Assembly: GCA_958450365.1 (NCBI GenBank)
Contig: CAUEEP010000733.1
Span: 496,001 to 560,000, forward strand
Origin: Mesorhabditis belari
Taxonomy: Eukaryota; Nematoda; Chromadorea; Rhabditida; Rhabditidae
Direction of reading: 5' to 3'
DNA length: 64,000 bases
The notes under the pieces were generated by a model. That model was not told where the DNA came from. It did not search any database and saw only the letters and a list, made by a program, of their open reading frames with translations. This document shows positions 22,121-32,760 of the stretch, piece after piece. The position numbers were made by a program, and so were the translations under genes. Each line of letters begins with the position of its first letter. Within the stretch, counting starts at the first letter, position 1.

Positions 22121-23332
22121 ATGCCGTTTCCAATTCGATTTTTGCCGCAAGAACTTAAAAGTTTAATTCTTGACAATGTCGAGATTATTACCTATCTAAA
22201 TTTATCTCAATCAAACAAAGAATTTCAATATTATATTCGGCATAAAACTTTTCCGCAAAAGATTCAGAAAATTGCCTTGAGTTACGAGGATTTTGATGTT
22301 AATGATGAGGATTTTACTCAAATTGGATTCGAATTGGAAATCTCGACAAGGTTAGAGAAATCTTCTTGGAATCAAATCAAACCCGATTCGCTTCATTGGA
22401 GGGCTTTTTGGGGTCTAATAAACCAAATTTCTTCGTGCAAATCGATTCAAATTGAGGCATATTGTCAATATGGTATCAAATCAGAGCAATGTTTTGAATT
22501 GTTGTCGGAATTGCTTTTTGTTAAGACAAAATTTCTACCGTTTATCAAAACTTTGTCAAGCTTTGAGTTGGAAACGAGTCGTTACATTGTTGATAAATTC
22601 GTTCTCGACAATTTTCAGCCTCAAATTCTCGATCGTTGTCAATTGATTTTGGCTAGAAATCAGCGAAAAAAACGGGATGAGATCAGAGCTTTTCTGAGTG
22701 AAGATCAGAAAAGTTTGAAGATTCAGAATTGTAAGGAAATCTCCTGGAGTGCAGTGGAAGGGATTTACTGGAATGAATTGATGGCAATAAAGCCTAAAAT
22801 TGTGATTCATTTGAATTTAACAGGTTTAGAACAGATTGAAGAAGCTATGAGATTCATGGTCGGGAGCCAAATCTTTCAAGAAAACCAAGTGTTGGCTGTG
22901 GGTTTACGTGGGAAAATTGACACAAGAACAAGCATGAGATTCAACAACCCTTGCCCAAGTCGAATCAAAGAGACTTTAGAAGAAATGCTTGATGATTCGG
23001 ATTTGCTTTTAATCGATGAAAATTCTTCAGAAGTTCTTGAATTCTCTGAATACTTTGAGAAAAATTGTAAAATGGATGAGAATAAAGTTTTGGCTTTTCA
23101 ACGCCCAGTTACCGGACTATTGCCTGTGAATTTTGTGCAGGATTTTGATGGAAAATATCAAGAATGGTACTCGAAATGTAAATATCTAAATGCCGAAGTT
23201 AAAGAGAAATGGCAACGATTTTACAAAAAGGAATTTGAAAATAGGACATGGATTTTCTGCATCAGTTTGTTTAGTCATCCGATTTTTCCGAAACGATTCG
23301 TGGAGACGCAATTGTTGATGAAAATGTGTTAG
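22121..23332 (+). CDS. F-box-like protein, 403 aa (tandem copy 2)
   Basis: Near-identical to the 5902 gene and of the same length. By eye the protein differs at about nine positions (A/T near residue 17, DN/ED near 54, N/H, M/L, L/F, R/G, L/F and I/V further on), without stops or frameshifts. N-terminal F-box-like pattern and shared C-terminal block as in copy 1. A retained frame and mostly conservative differences suggest both copies may be functional or very young. Confidence 0.75.
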   Translation: MPFPIRFLPQELKSLILDNVEIITYLNLSQSNKEFQYYIRHKTFPQKIQKIALSYEDFDVNDEDFTQIGFELEISTRLEKSSWNQIKPDSLHWRAFWGLINQISSCKSIQIEAYCQYGIKSEQCFELLSELLFVKTKFLPFIKTLSSFELETSRYIVDKFVLDNFQPQILDRCQLILARNQRKKRDEIRAFLSEDQKSLKIQNCKEISWSAVEGIYWNELMAIKPKIVIHLNLTGLEQIEEAMRFMVGSQIFQENQVLAVGLRGKIDTRTSMRFNNPCPSRIKETLEEMLDDSDLLLIDENSSEVLEFSEYFEKNCKMDENKVLAFQRPVTGLLPVNFVQDFDGKYQEWYSKCKYLNAEVKEKWQRFYKKEFENRTWIFCISLFSHPIFPKRFVETQLLMKMC

Positions 23333-23541
23333 CAAATGCCAAATGCTAGTTTTTTTTTTGATAAGCCCTTTTTCTACATTCCCTGATATGATCTTAACCT
23401 TGATAATAAAGTTTTGCTTGTCTTGATAAAACAAAATAGAAAATTTATTGCATATTCTAACAACAGAAACAAAAAAGGTCATGATTTGAAGAGATAGAAC
23501 AAAAAGAAACAAATGGTTGAATAAAATTGAGTGTCCTGTGC

Positions 23542-23745
23542 TTATCGTCCCCTTTTTAACCAGTTTCGAGCTTTGTTGATACGCAAAAATGTTTCTAGAC
23601 TCTTTTCAAAGATATCAACATCCAAAGCATTGCTTTCAACTTCTGGATCCACATTAATCCAAAGAGAAATCCAAGAAAATCTCTTGCATTCTTGAAATTT
23701 ATCACTTTTCAATTCTTGAATCAAATATTTTCTCAATTCTTTCAT
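23542..23745 (-). pseudogene. 3' remnant of an F-box-family gene (copy 2)
   Basis: Same 67-codon frame as 7325-7528 with a few substitutions. The upstream sequence diverges right after its first codon: from 23746 it is replaced by a duplicate of the receptor 3' flank (compare 24180-24440). No intact gene can be built around it. Confidence 0.45.
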
Positions 23746-24381
23746 TGTGGTTATTTTTCATAACTTTTAGAGGTATCCCAAGTTTGCTTTACATTGCTTT
23801 GTGCTTTTTTCAAACTATCTATGTTCTTACTTTTGTAAATAATTTGAAGAAAAAACGTACAACTAATAAAACTTAAAATGTCCAGAAGCTTTTTTTAAAC
23901 AACCGAACAACTACCTAAAAGCTACCGTAATCAAACCGCCAGTTTCATTTGATTTTGGTATTTTGTAATTCTTGCTGCTACGGTTTTCGGCAATTCATGG
24001 ATGAAGTACAGCTCTTCGTGAAATAGCAAGCAGTTCAGTTCAACTATGACTTGCAAGCAAGCAGTTCAGTTCAACTTGTGTTATGAAATAGTCTATTTCT
24101 TTATACTTTAAAAAGGTTCAATTGAGTTTTTAAATTTCATAACGTAAAGTTCACATTTGTAACCTTATCATTTTGAGCTTTGTGGTTAGTTTTCATAACC
24201 TTTAGAGGTATCCCAAGTTTGCTTTACATTGCTTTGTGCTGTTCTTACTTTTGTAAGTAAACTTACCAATCACAAACTTTTGTAAAGAATTTGAAGAACT
24301 TACAACTAATAAAACTTAAAATGTCCAGAAGCTTTTTTTGAACAACCGAACAACTAAAAAACTAAAAGGCACGCAAGCTAC
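23746..24381. other. Non-coding block with an internal duplication
   Basis: 23750-23960 and 24180-24440 are similar to each other (both contain GTGGTTA…TTTTCATAAC and AAACTTAAAATGTCCAGAAGC). A lone MITE arm lies near 23928. At 24030-24080 a 20-nt word (GCAAGCAGTTCAGTTCAACT) is repeated twice. A scrap of the 61770-family C-terminus lies at about 23965-24030. Confidence 0.5.
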
Positions 24382-24496
24382 CGTAATAAAACCGCTAGTT
24401 TCATTTGATTTTCGTATTATTGATCGAGCCATGTGATTTCTCATCAATTGATACCAAAATCAAATTAACTGAATCAAGACTGGTGGCTTCATTACG
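24382..24496. mobile_element. Fold-back MITE-like inverted repeat (unit 2 copy)
   Basis: Counterpart of 8499-8605 with the arms CGTAATAAAACCGC…TTTGATTTTCGTAT and ATACCAAAATCAAATT…ATTACG. The spacer is slightly longer (GTGATTTCTCATCAATTG). It lies just beyond the 3' end of receptor copy B. Confidence 0.6.
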
Positions 24497-24596
24497 ATAT
24501 TACTTGCAAATAGGTATCTTTTAGAGAATGCTTTAGCCAAGAAGAACAAACTTTATGACTAGAAATTCATAAATAACCAACTATCATAAACCTTCA

Positions 24597-26392
24597 TCAA
24601 ATATTAAGCGTTGATGGAACGATTTTTAGTGGTCGATTCTTTCTGAAAGGGACAATAAAGTGTCCCACTATTGGTACTTTCGCAAGAATCTCCAAAATAT
24701 AAACCCGATACGGTTCGGTGACAACAAAAAGAGCAATCGCCGACTCTGCCCCGTGTGCACCGACGAGTGCAAAGAGGAAATTGTTCAACGCTAGAAATCT
24801 ATCATTAAATCATTCTTTTTCATAAAATACGTTGATTGATGTATCCGGTGTCTAAGCAAACGATTATGCCGTAAGATACCCATGGAATCGTGTGTGAGCT
24901 GAGCGGGATCGCTAACTGTAACTCAAGTATTGTAACTCTAGATTTTTCCATTCAGCTCTAATTGTGGCTTAAAGTAAGAACTTCATCCTCACCCACCTGA
25001 ATGCAAAGTGCTCGGAAAAACTTTTTCTGTATCTTCCTATTTTTCTCACTGATATGTGGAGAAAACTTGTCAATGATCTTATCGCATGAGATTAGGTAAA
25101 AAAAATCCTAAATCATCTTTTGTTTGTTTTGAACTAGGAAACCAACCAGTATTGTCATGATGAGTACGGTGAAAAAGATCATGAACAGCACAATATGTAG
25201 GGCTTTCAAATTGATATACGGTGGATAAACGGGGCCCATTTTCGCGACATAAATATCAGGATAGTTCGCAAGATATGCGTAAGATGGGTGTTCCTTAAGA
25301 AAAGCAATGCAATTTTCATAAATACATCAAAAACGAGGCACTTCTCATTTCGCGTCAAATTCAATTTCCACTTTTCAAGATCTGATACCAGATTTGAAAG
25401 GATCCAGATTTGATTTCATATCATTCCCGCAATGTAACTCTATCTCACTATATTTTAGACTAGAACCAGACCAATGGTTCTGTCCGTTACTGTAGCTCCT
25501 CCTGTACTAAATCCATTTACACAATCCATTTAGGAATCGTTGATGAATCTGGTATCCAAAAAGATTGGGTTGGGTACAACAAAGTTTGAATCTCCCCTTT
25601 TCAAATTCACCAACCTGTAACATTTCCCGCATATTCTCACTTGTCGGTCCCTTTTCATAACTAGCTAACTCAAAGCCGAGAGAAATGTTTAAGGGAAAAA
25701 TTCCATATATTAAAAGAAGATAAAGCAAACGACCACGACTAGATAATCTGAGAAAACTCAGTTAAGATAAAGTGTTGTTTACTTGAGAAAATGATCCTCA
25801 GCTAGCAAACTCTGCCATTTGTAGAAAAAGAGCTGATTGATTGAACAAGAAACAGCACCCACGAGAAATGAACCGCAACCCTGGAAATTTGTCGGATCGT
25901 CAGGTCCATTTCCCATCAATCTAGTGCTTGGTTTTTGAGATTGGATTTAACACCTGTGACTTTGAATACTCTTTGCCGGGCTTTAGATTGTTTGAAATCT
26001 TTAGAAAATGGAATAATATTGTGAGTTTCAGTAAATTGATTGGCAAGCATTTAGTTTAGGCTTCACGCAATTCTTACCAAAGCTTGCCGGGCTCCAAATT
26101 CAAAAACGGTATCCCAGATTCCAAAAATCCTGCCCGATAAGGCCGGAAAATTCAACTCAGGTCGTATGGAGCTGAGCACAAAGTCCAATGCCATCGTTAG
26201 AATCTAATGATTTTTTATAAGAAATAAAAATCTCCAAGTTACCTGATACACGACTAAATGTGATCGATAGTCATTCATTTCAGGCGGGGTTTTCTTCACA
26301 ATGCAAAACAAAGCCAAGAAATTCAATGGAGTCGACACAATGGCCAAAGCGGACTCAAACCATAAATAAAACGATGGCGCATCGAGCATCAT
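24597..26392 (-). CDS. srh-like seven-transmembrane chemoreceptor, copy B
   Basis: Exons 26243-26392, 26078-26203, 25783-25880, 25615-25747, 25147-25293, 24997-25077, 24831-24915 and 24597-24790 have the same sizes as copy A and give 337 aa. Differences include LAIVSTPLNF in TM1, NISLGFELASYEKG in TM4 and PYRVYILEIL near the end, all frame-preserving. The CAG|GTAACTTGG donor of exon 1 is better than in copy A. Intact by eye. Confidence 0.85.
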
Positions 26393-27047
26393 CCCAATTT
26401 AATATAGATTTGAAAGTTTTTGTCGGAGTCGATTTTCCACTCTGGGATTTTTCCACTTTTCCAGTTGACATTCCCAACTGCATTTGCACCTGCATTTCCA
26501 CTCGGAAATGAAGAAAGCAAATGTTCAAATAAGTTTGATTATTTAAGTAAATAGCTAGTTATTTTTCAGGGTTTTTGTAATTAGCTTGAATCAATCGTTG
26601 CTGTCACATTCATGAGGACAGAAATGTCAAAGATTGAGCATTGAGCAGTATCTTTAAGGACTCATGCCATTAGTATAGCTTTATGTAGGTCTTGAGTCGC
26701 ATTGTTCTCTCCGTTCGGCTACTTCTGAATCAACGAGGATCCTCAGAGAACAAATGTTTTTGCATTTCCTTGAAATTGTTCAAAAATACCAACAAATTTA
26801 AGGCAAAACTTCTTTCCAAAAATTTGGACAGGTGACAGCTACAAATTTCAGATTGTGATGACTTTTGCGTGTACAAAATGTGGAAAATTTTATTTATTAA
26901 AAGAGAATTCGTTGAATTTTGTGGAAAATAGAGTTGAAAGCTGATAAAAGCGCTTTATACTGGAGATTGCAATAAAAGCATTTAGTGAAAAGGAAAAATA
27001 ATTGGAAGTAGTCATGGAGGCCGAAGTGGAATTGCCTGTGACTGTGC
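26393..27047. other. Intergenic block between receptor and PDI-like gene (unit 2)
   Basis: No gene is seen. It contains the receptor B upstream region and the 3' flank of the PDI-like gene. In the third module (50571-61470) this is the segment interrupted by the TTAA-flanked insertion; the equivalent target is the TTAA in the CTTTAAGGAC word near 26651-26660. Confidence 0.6.
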
Positions 27048-28586
27048 CTATGGCTGGGGATGATCATACGAGTATTCAGGAGCTCTATGGAAACTCGTTT
27101 CTGGTTCTTCATGCTCATTATCTTCAGGGACACCCGTGTCACCACATTTCACGATCCATTTCAAACAAAGGAGAAACAGAAAAATGACGCCGATGAACAA
27201 ACGGAAAGGATTCACGACACTTGTAGTTGTGACTGTCCGGATGATTTGCGTGTAAGTCTCCAGAACGACTTTTTCTGAAAATTGTTTAAACTGTATCTAG
27301 ATCAATTTAAAATAAATATAAATTATCTTCCAAAACCGAAAGTCATCAAGATTGAAAAAGCCCAAACTGATACAAACCTCCCTTATTGGCCAATGCCAAC
27401 TCTTTTTGCCAATTGTCCCAAATTTTGTCGATTCGCGTGGTCCATTCTTGCGATGTTTTTGGTAAAACCTAGATCTGGTAGGTCCATGGTAAATTCACGA
27501 GTCTAACCTCTTCTTTACTGATTTGATGAATGGCCAACAAAATCTCGAGCATTGCATCGGGGCTGTACCAGTTGATTTTCTTGCTTAACGGTACTCCTAA
27601 ATATACAATCTTAAAATTTCTTTGGAAAAGTTAAAAACACAGCATTTTTCTGCGCTAGTGTTTGTCTCACTAATTAACTAATCAAATACAATTTAAAAAC
27701 TGATAATGATATCAAACTGACCACTCGAGTTCGGAGGGAAAATCTTGATGATCGGAAAATCGTACTCATTTGTCGCAAAAAGTCCCTCACCTTCTTCGAT
27801 TGCGCCCATCTAACGCAACAATTTAAACTTGGTTCTCAAGTCTATCACGATTACCTGATTTTTTCCGAATATCTCCGAAAATTTGTCTTCCCACTCCCCA
27901 ATAGCCTTGACCAGCTTCGGCCATCCTACTTTTGAATAGCTAAAGCGATTATTTTTTAATTTGATTAGTTTAACTTTATTTCTTACCGTTCGCATGATTC
28001 ACTTGATTCGCTATAGATAACAATTATCCAAGGATTCGGTGAGGAGTTGACTTCCTGAAGTGCTGGATCGGTAAAAATAGGTAGGTGAAAAAGTGTGTTT
28101 CTAATCGATACACTACACTCGAAAACTAGGTTTTTGAAAAAACCAAGAACTTGGTTAATTTCTTGAAGAAGTATTGCAAATTTGGGTCGATTCTCTAATG
28201 AAAACATTTTACTTTTGCGATTTGGTCAACTTTTAAAGTGTAAAGGTGTTTGGCACTCCAAAAAAGCCAAAAATCTTGAAATTAGCTTTAAACTCGAATT
28301 TTGATGATGTTTTGGTTCACATGTGGTACATTTTTGATACCTGTGCGAAATTTTGGGCGGTCAATCGAACAGTCGGCGATTCGTTGAAGAGCTTGTAGTT
28401 TTTGGTCTTAAGTTGCCATATCACGGATAAGTGTGAATAAGATAGAAATGTTTCTAATGTTTCAAAACTCTAGTACCAGCTTGGATTCAAACTCCATTAC
28501 CAGATCGTTTTCAATGAATAACATACCAAAGGTAAAGTGAAGACGGGAGAAATTAGACCGAGTACTGAATACGATAATAGCCACAT
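27048..28586 (-). CDS. Type I membrane protein with redox-dead thioredoxin/PDI-like domain, copy B (tail truncated)
   Basis: Same exon plan as the 50571 copy. Signal peptide MWLLSYSVLGLISPVF, PDI-like domain with SESC at the active-site position, and transmembrane helix. In the last exon CAG is changed to TAG after DHPQP, which removes the final 11 or so residues of the cytosolic tail. The acceptor TTTCAG lies 4 nt before the ATG, a layout expected for a spliced-leader trans-splice site. Lumenal domain and membrane anchor are intact, so the gene may still work. Confidence 0.68.
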
Positions 28587-28679
28587 TTTACTGAAACAAA
28601 GAAGTTTTCAAATACAGATTTCTATGACTTGCTAAAAATTTAGTTCAAAAATTTAGTTGGTAAACCCTTTTTAGCTGAA

Positions 28680-29520
28680 TTTTATCAAAAACGGAAATGT
28701 TTTTGAAATAGTGACTTAAGAAAATTAATGATCAAATTGGTTGCGTCAGGCAGGAAAAGCTTATCTTTTTCCTTTTAACGGTTGGCAACTCTTTTAGAAA
28801 ACACAATGAAAGGGAGAAAGATGAAATCAGCTTTTTAGGTCATTTTAATCACCGACACCGAATTCAACGACAGACACCGCTTATCAATTCTTTCAAACTG
28901 ATAAAAGGTGACGATCAATCCGGAAAGTTATCAGTTCCCCAATGAGCAATCCATTGTATGGTTTGTAAAAAACAACTTTTGTAGCAAATGATTACTGTAA
29001 GTGTCATTTCAGCAAGTAGTTTAAAATTTTCACTACAGTTTCACATTCCACCAGGCGGGGATACAAAAAGGATACAGTGACCGATGCTGTAAGATTTTAA
29101 ATACAATAGCTACACTATCACTTTCTATTTTAGGCTGGGATTGATGCAATAAATATTGGTGAAGAGCATCGGGAATTGTGAGATGGAAAGGAGGAGAATC
29201 ATCAAAAAGCATACTAAATAAAAATCTGTTAAGCTCATCAGTGATTTTTGCTTAACGAATGTTATGTGAAACCGAATCTGACAATGAATAGCTCAGTTTA
29301 ATTATCAGTGATTCTCCATTGTTTTTATTCAGAAGTTAATTAGTTTTTAGCTGTTTTTATTATTTTTCAATCAAACACTCATACAAACAATAGCAAATAA
29401 GAAAATTCACAGTACAAAAGAAAAATTAGTGCTATTAGAAAAATGAATCAGCCTCAATATTAAGCAACATGAACAATATTGTGAATCATCAAATGAACGT
29501 CAAAATATTATCCGTATAAT
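28680..29520. repeat. Inverted copy of the 44250-45610 F-box flank
   Basis: Read in reverse complement, 28690-29500 matches the stretch from the last codons and 3' flank of the 42756 gene to the promoter of the 45635 gene, with gaps. Shared words include AAAAGGAAAAAGATAAGCTT, CTGATTTCATCTTTCTCCC and AAATGAATCAGCC. Around 29470-29515 it even contains the last codons of the F-box gene (HLMIHNIVHV). No intact gene. Confidence 0.75.
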
Positions 29521-30058
29521 TTTTTTAACAAAACCGTGAGCAATGCCAGAAAATACGACTAAATGATAAATACCTTATTCAGGACATGAAATAAAGTACG
29601 CAAGATTTAATATTAATACACATGAATTCATACGCATAAACACGAAAAGGACCGATAAAAAGCAACACGATATATAGGTAACACAGATAACGTCAAGAAT
29701 CCACTAGAGCTTCAAGATCAAGATCATCTAAAGATAATTTAAAGGTCTCGAGACTGTTGGACTCTCCCAAAACTCTGGGGAGAGTCCAACAGTAAATTCT
29801 AAATTCTGACAGTTTTTATTGGATCAGAGTTATTCAGAAACGAATGCTTGAAAGTATTCAGAGATAGACACAGATTTCTTTGTTGAATTTATTAGGTTAG
29901 TCAATCGAAAAGGCGATTTGTTCAAAAGAATCCAGAAGTTAAGTTTATGTAGCGTAATAAACTTATTCTCATGTAACTGATAATTGTTCGAGACACAATT
30001 TATTTCCGATAATACAATATATTTATACAATGTACAGTAGATGAATAGACAAGCATCT
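29521..30058. other. Mosaic non-coding block with hairpin
   Basis: 29545-29690 is an inverted match to 35700-35840 (…TTTTTATCGG.CCTTTTCGTGTT.ATG…). 29822-29870 is an inverted scrap of the F-box C-terminus (SISEYFQAFVSE). 29870-30058 is the 3' flank of the SCP gene, shared with 55306-55505. The hairpin at 29753-29793 is listed separately. Confidence 0.55.
29753..29793. repeat. Perfect 16-bp hairpin
   Basis: ACTGTTGGACTCTCCC and its exact reverse complement face each other around a 9-nt loop (AAAACTCTG). It is not followed by a T-run and is not near a coding start. Its function is unknown; it might be a transposon foot or footprint, or a structured RNA. Confidence 0.7.
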
Positions 30059-32321
30059 TTAACTGTAGGCGAAGCAATCCAAGACAAGATCACTCTGAAA
30101 GCAGCTTCAATTATATTGATGTGACGTTTATTCTCACCCTAACAACCTCTAATAACCTTGAGTAAGTCTAAGTTAAAGTGAAACCCATATTTTTTTCACT
30201 GACCACTCCGTTGAAGCTCCATTGGGATGCACTGTTGCACACAAACGGCTTGTATTTGCCGTTAGCGGTCGTGTCGTTGGCGCCCAACTGTAGATTTTCA
30301 AAATATTAAACAAATCCTTCTTCTTAAAATAGTGACGCCTGATAGCCCTAAGAATTCCAAGTCATTCCGATGACTTACATAGGTGATGCCGACAATGTTG
30401 TTATAATCCAATACTTGAGTCATGTAGCTTGGACCGCCAGTGTACAGTTGGAAGCCGGCCTTGAAGGGAAAGAATGGTATAATCATACAAATGTACTAGC
30501 TTATGCTTTTCTGGAGTATTACTTTCTGTATTTCTTCTTATCAAACCAACCGTTTGATAGGGAGCGTCGACTTTGCAGTACCAATCGGCGATCAAACAAT
30601 TGCCGTTGGCTGGGTCAGTTCTAAAAGTACAAGGTTTCCCAGGATTACGGTGACTTGGGGTACCTTCGATATTCCATATTTTTGCTTACAGTTTATATAT
30701 TGTTTTGTCTCTCTTTTGGTTTATTCTATTTATTTAACTATTAAGTTACTATTTTTTCTCAAAAAATTTCTCTTTAGAATGGCCAAAAAGTGAGTGCACC
30801 AAGACGCGATCATCGACCCACACAGGCGTGGCGTTCTAGCGATGGATATCACTAAGCGCTCGATGATACGCAAATAACTTGTTTACAACGCGATCAAACG
30901 CTTTCGAGAGTTAGGAACAAAGTCTGATCGTCCCGGACGTCCCGGTGGTAAAGCGACCGTTGTGACCAAGGCTAATATCAAGAAGGTTCGAGATCAGCTA
31001 CGCTGGAAAGCCACTCGCTTTCTCAAACTTCTATGGGCCATATTGTCAAAAATAGTCTTGGAATGAAAGCTTATTACTTTCTTTGTCTATTTGAAAAAAA
31101 GGATATTTTTATGTTAAATTATTGTATTTTCATCAATTTTTTGCTATTTCTTGCTCTCGGAGATCTCAGGAATTGTATACCTGTAGGCAAAAGAGACCGT
31201 TCCCAGATTAGGATAGTACTGCTCGTTGAGTGTGTCCACGTTGCGGGCACACTGTTGACAAGGTGTGCCGGCTCCTTGAGCTGTAGTCGTTTTGACTGTG
31301 GTGACGGAGGATGGGGTCGTCGTGGCTCCACTTCCGCTTGCGCAGAGACCAGTGCTCGTCTGACATGTCGTCCCAGATGGACATTGGGAGCATGTGGTTC
31401 CCTGGGCATACGCCTGTTGTCCTCCCCAGTTTCCTCTGTAAAAATGGAGCTGAAATCCAGTTAGGTTCACTCACTGTTGATAGTATTGACAGACGACAAT
31501 TGTGTATGATGTCCATCCAGTCGGACCATTCGAGCAAGTCGCATATCCACAACCAACGGTCCCTGTGGTTGCCCAGGCCATCTGAACGAGTCATCTTTGA
31601 AATACAATGAATATCTTCTCACCTGTGTAGCATGTCCAGTCGAGTTATTGCCCGAAGACCAGTAGACATAGCCTTTCGGTCCAAAATTGTAGAACTCATT
31701 AGCCCACGAATTGCTGGAAGCAGCCCCTGAAAGGACTTGCTTATGAAGGAAATTCAGTGAGCATTCGTGTCTACCTATTCCCGTGATAACACTGCTCGTC
31801 GTGATGTAGAGATTCTCGCCGACTCCACTTGTGCCCGAATGAGTCAGAAATGAACAAGTGGCCGCATAGTTCGAGGCACTTGTCGCCAAAGTCGAGTTCC
31901 ATTGCTGAATACAATACATTGCAGCTGAGTATTCTCCCTGTATCTCTCTATTCCGTATTCACTCACAATCAACAGCATATTGGTGGCTGAAGCAAATGGT
32001 GTCCCATCTTTTGCTTTATACGTTCCTAAGGCCAACTGAGAACGGAATGAATTGTGGGCCTAAAGGGAGGGATTTAAAAAGGAATTAGATTGAAAGGACT
32101 TCTTACATTAACAAGTCCAGTGATCTCAGCAGCCGGCAGGAAAACCGCCGAAATACCTGAAAATGGAAAGCATTGACTAGTTGCTGTTAGTTTAGCTTTC
32201 ATATGCTTGCAGTCAAGAGTGCCAGACTCGTTTTAATCTCGTTTTATCTCAATAGTCAATATCTCAATACAAAAGATAACTACTGGCCTCCAAAAAGAGC
32301 GCACAGAAGAGTGAATTTCAT
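30059..32321 (-). CDS. SCP/TAPS (CAP-domain) secreted protein, left copy
   Basis: Eleven exons keep phase: 32288-32321, 32107-32156, 31967-32059, 31775-31904, 31623-31726, 31475-31581, 31181-31435, 30551-30620, 30379-30459, 30204-30287 and 30059-30094, giving 347 aa. Signal peptide MKFTLLCALFGG. CAP signatures: LVNAHNSFRSQLALGTY, HSGTSGVGENLY, GHATQMAWATTGTVGCG and CQYYQQGNWGG. A cysteine-rich hinge with CPSGTTCQTSTGLC and a Thr-rich run follow, then a C-terminal domain (GNCLIADWYC, FVCNSASQWSF). This is the layout of nematode VAP/ASP-type secreted proteins. Exon 1 needs a GC donor (GGAG|GCCAGT). A Tc1-like fragment lies in intron 7. Intact by eye. Confidence 0.85.
30775..31035 (+). pseudogene. 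Tc1-like transposase N-terminal fragment in SCP intron 7
   Basis: Reading on plus from about 30780: a helix-turn-helix stretch (MDITKRSMIRK, stop, then YNAIKRFRELGTKSDRPGRPGG) and a second DNA-binding part (KANIKKVRDQLRWKATRF). It has a stop and no catalytic domain. It is absent from the right SCP copy, whose intron 7 holds a different transposon end. Confidence 0.7.
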
Positions 32322-32381
32322 TGTCGAACGATGAAATGAATGAATCCGGGGATCCGTTGATTTGCCAGTCATTGCAGAGGG

Positions 32382-32389
32382 CTTTTATA
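32382..32389 (-). promoter_or_regulatory. TATA box of left SCP gene
   Basis: Reverse complement reads TATAAAAG about 60 bp upstream of the ATG at 32321. Identical sequence and spacing occur before the right copy. The position suits a core promoter with a short leader. Confidence 0.6.
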
Positions 32390-32520
32390 TGGGACAACTT
32401 CCCCTTTTACATACAATAATAATACTTCATCTATAAATTAAAAATCGAACGGAAACGAAATGCTACAGATGCTATACGAAATGTGTAAAACATTAAAAGT
32501 TTTCAACTGTACACTTTAAA

Positions 32521-32760
32521 GTGGATCCACTTTACACATTCATTCGCTCTCTTCATACCAAAGCTGTGTTTTTAGATTTTGCTAAAGCTTTCAACTCTGT
32601 CCCTATTAAATTCTTAATTCACAAACTACATGCATATAAAATCTCCCCCTCCATGATTTCAGTTATTGAAAGTTTCCTTACTCAGCGAACTTTCAAAGTT
32701 CTTCTAAACGATTCTCTCTCCCCTAAAACAATATTCGAGTCAAAGGATCATGTTCATTTG
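32521..32760 (+). pseudogene. Non-LTR (LINE) reverse transcriptase scrap
   Basis: The frame encodes AVFLDFAKAFNSVPIKFLIHKL and IESFLTQRTFKVLLND, typical of the central palm of LINE reverse transcriptases (the FLDFxKAFD block). Neither the catalytic FADD block nor an endonuclease is present. It abuts the outer end of the SCP gene duplication. Confidence 0.7.

Noticed and set aside
31033..31610. Plus-strand frames overlapping the left SCP gene (and minus-strand ones over the right gene)
   Set aside because: They are shadows of the CAP exons, which have consistent splice sites and motifs on the other strand.
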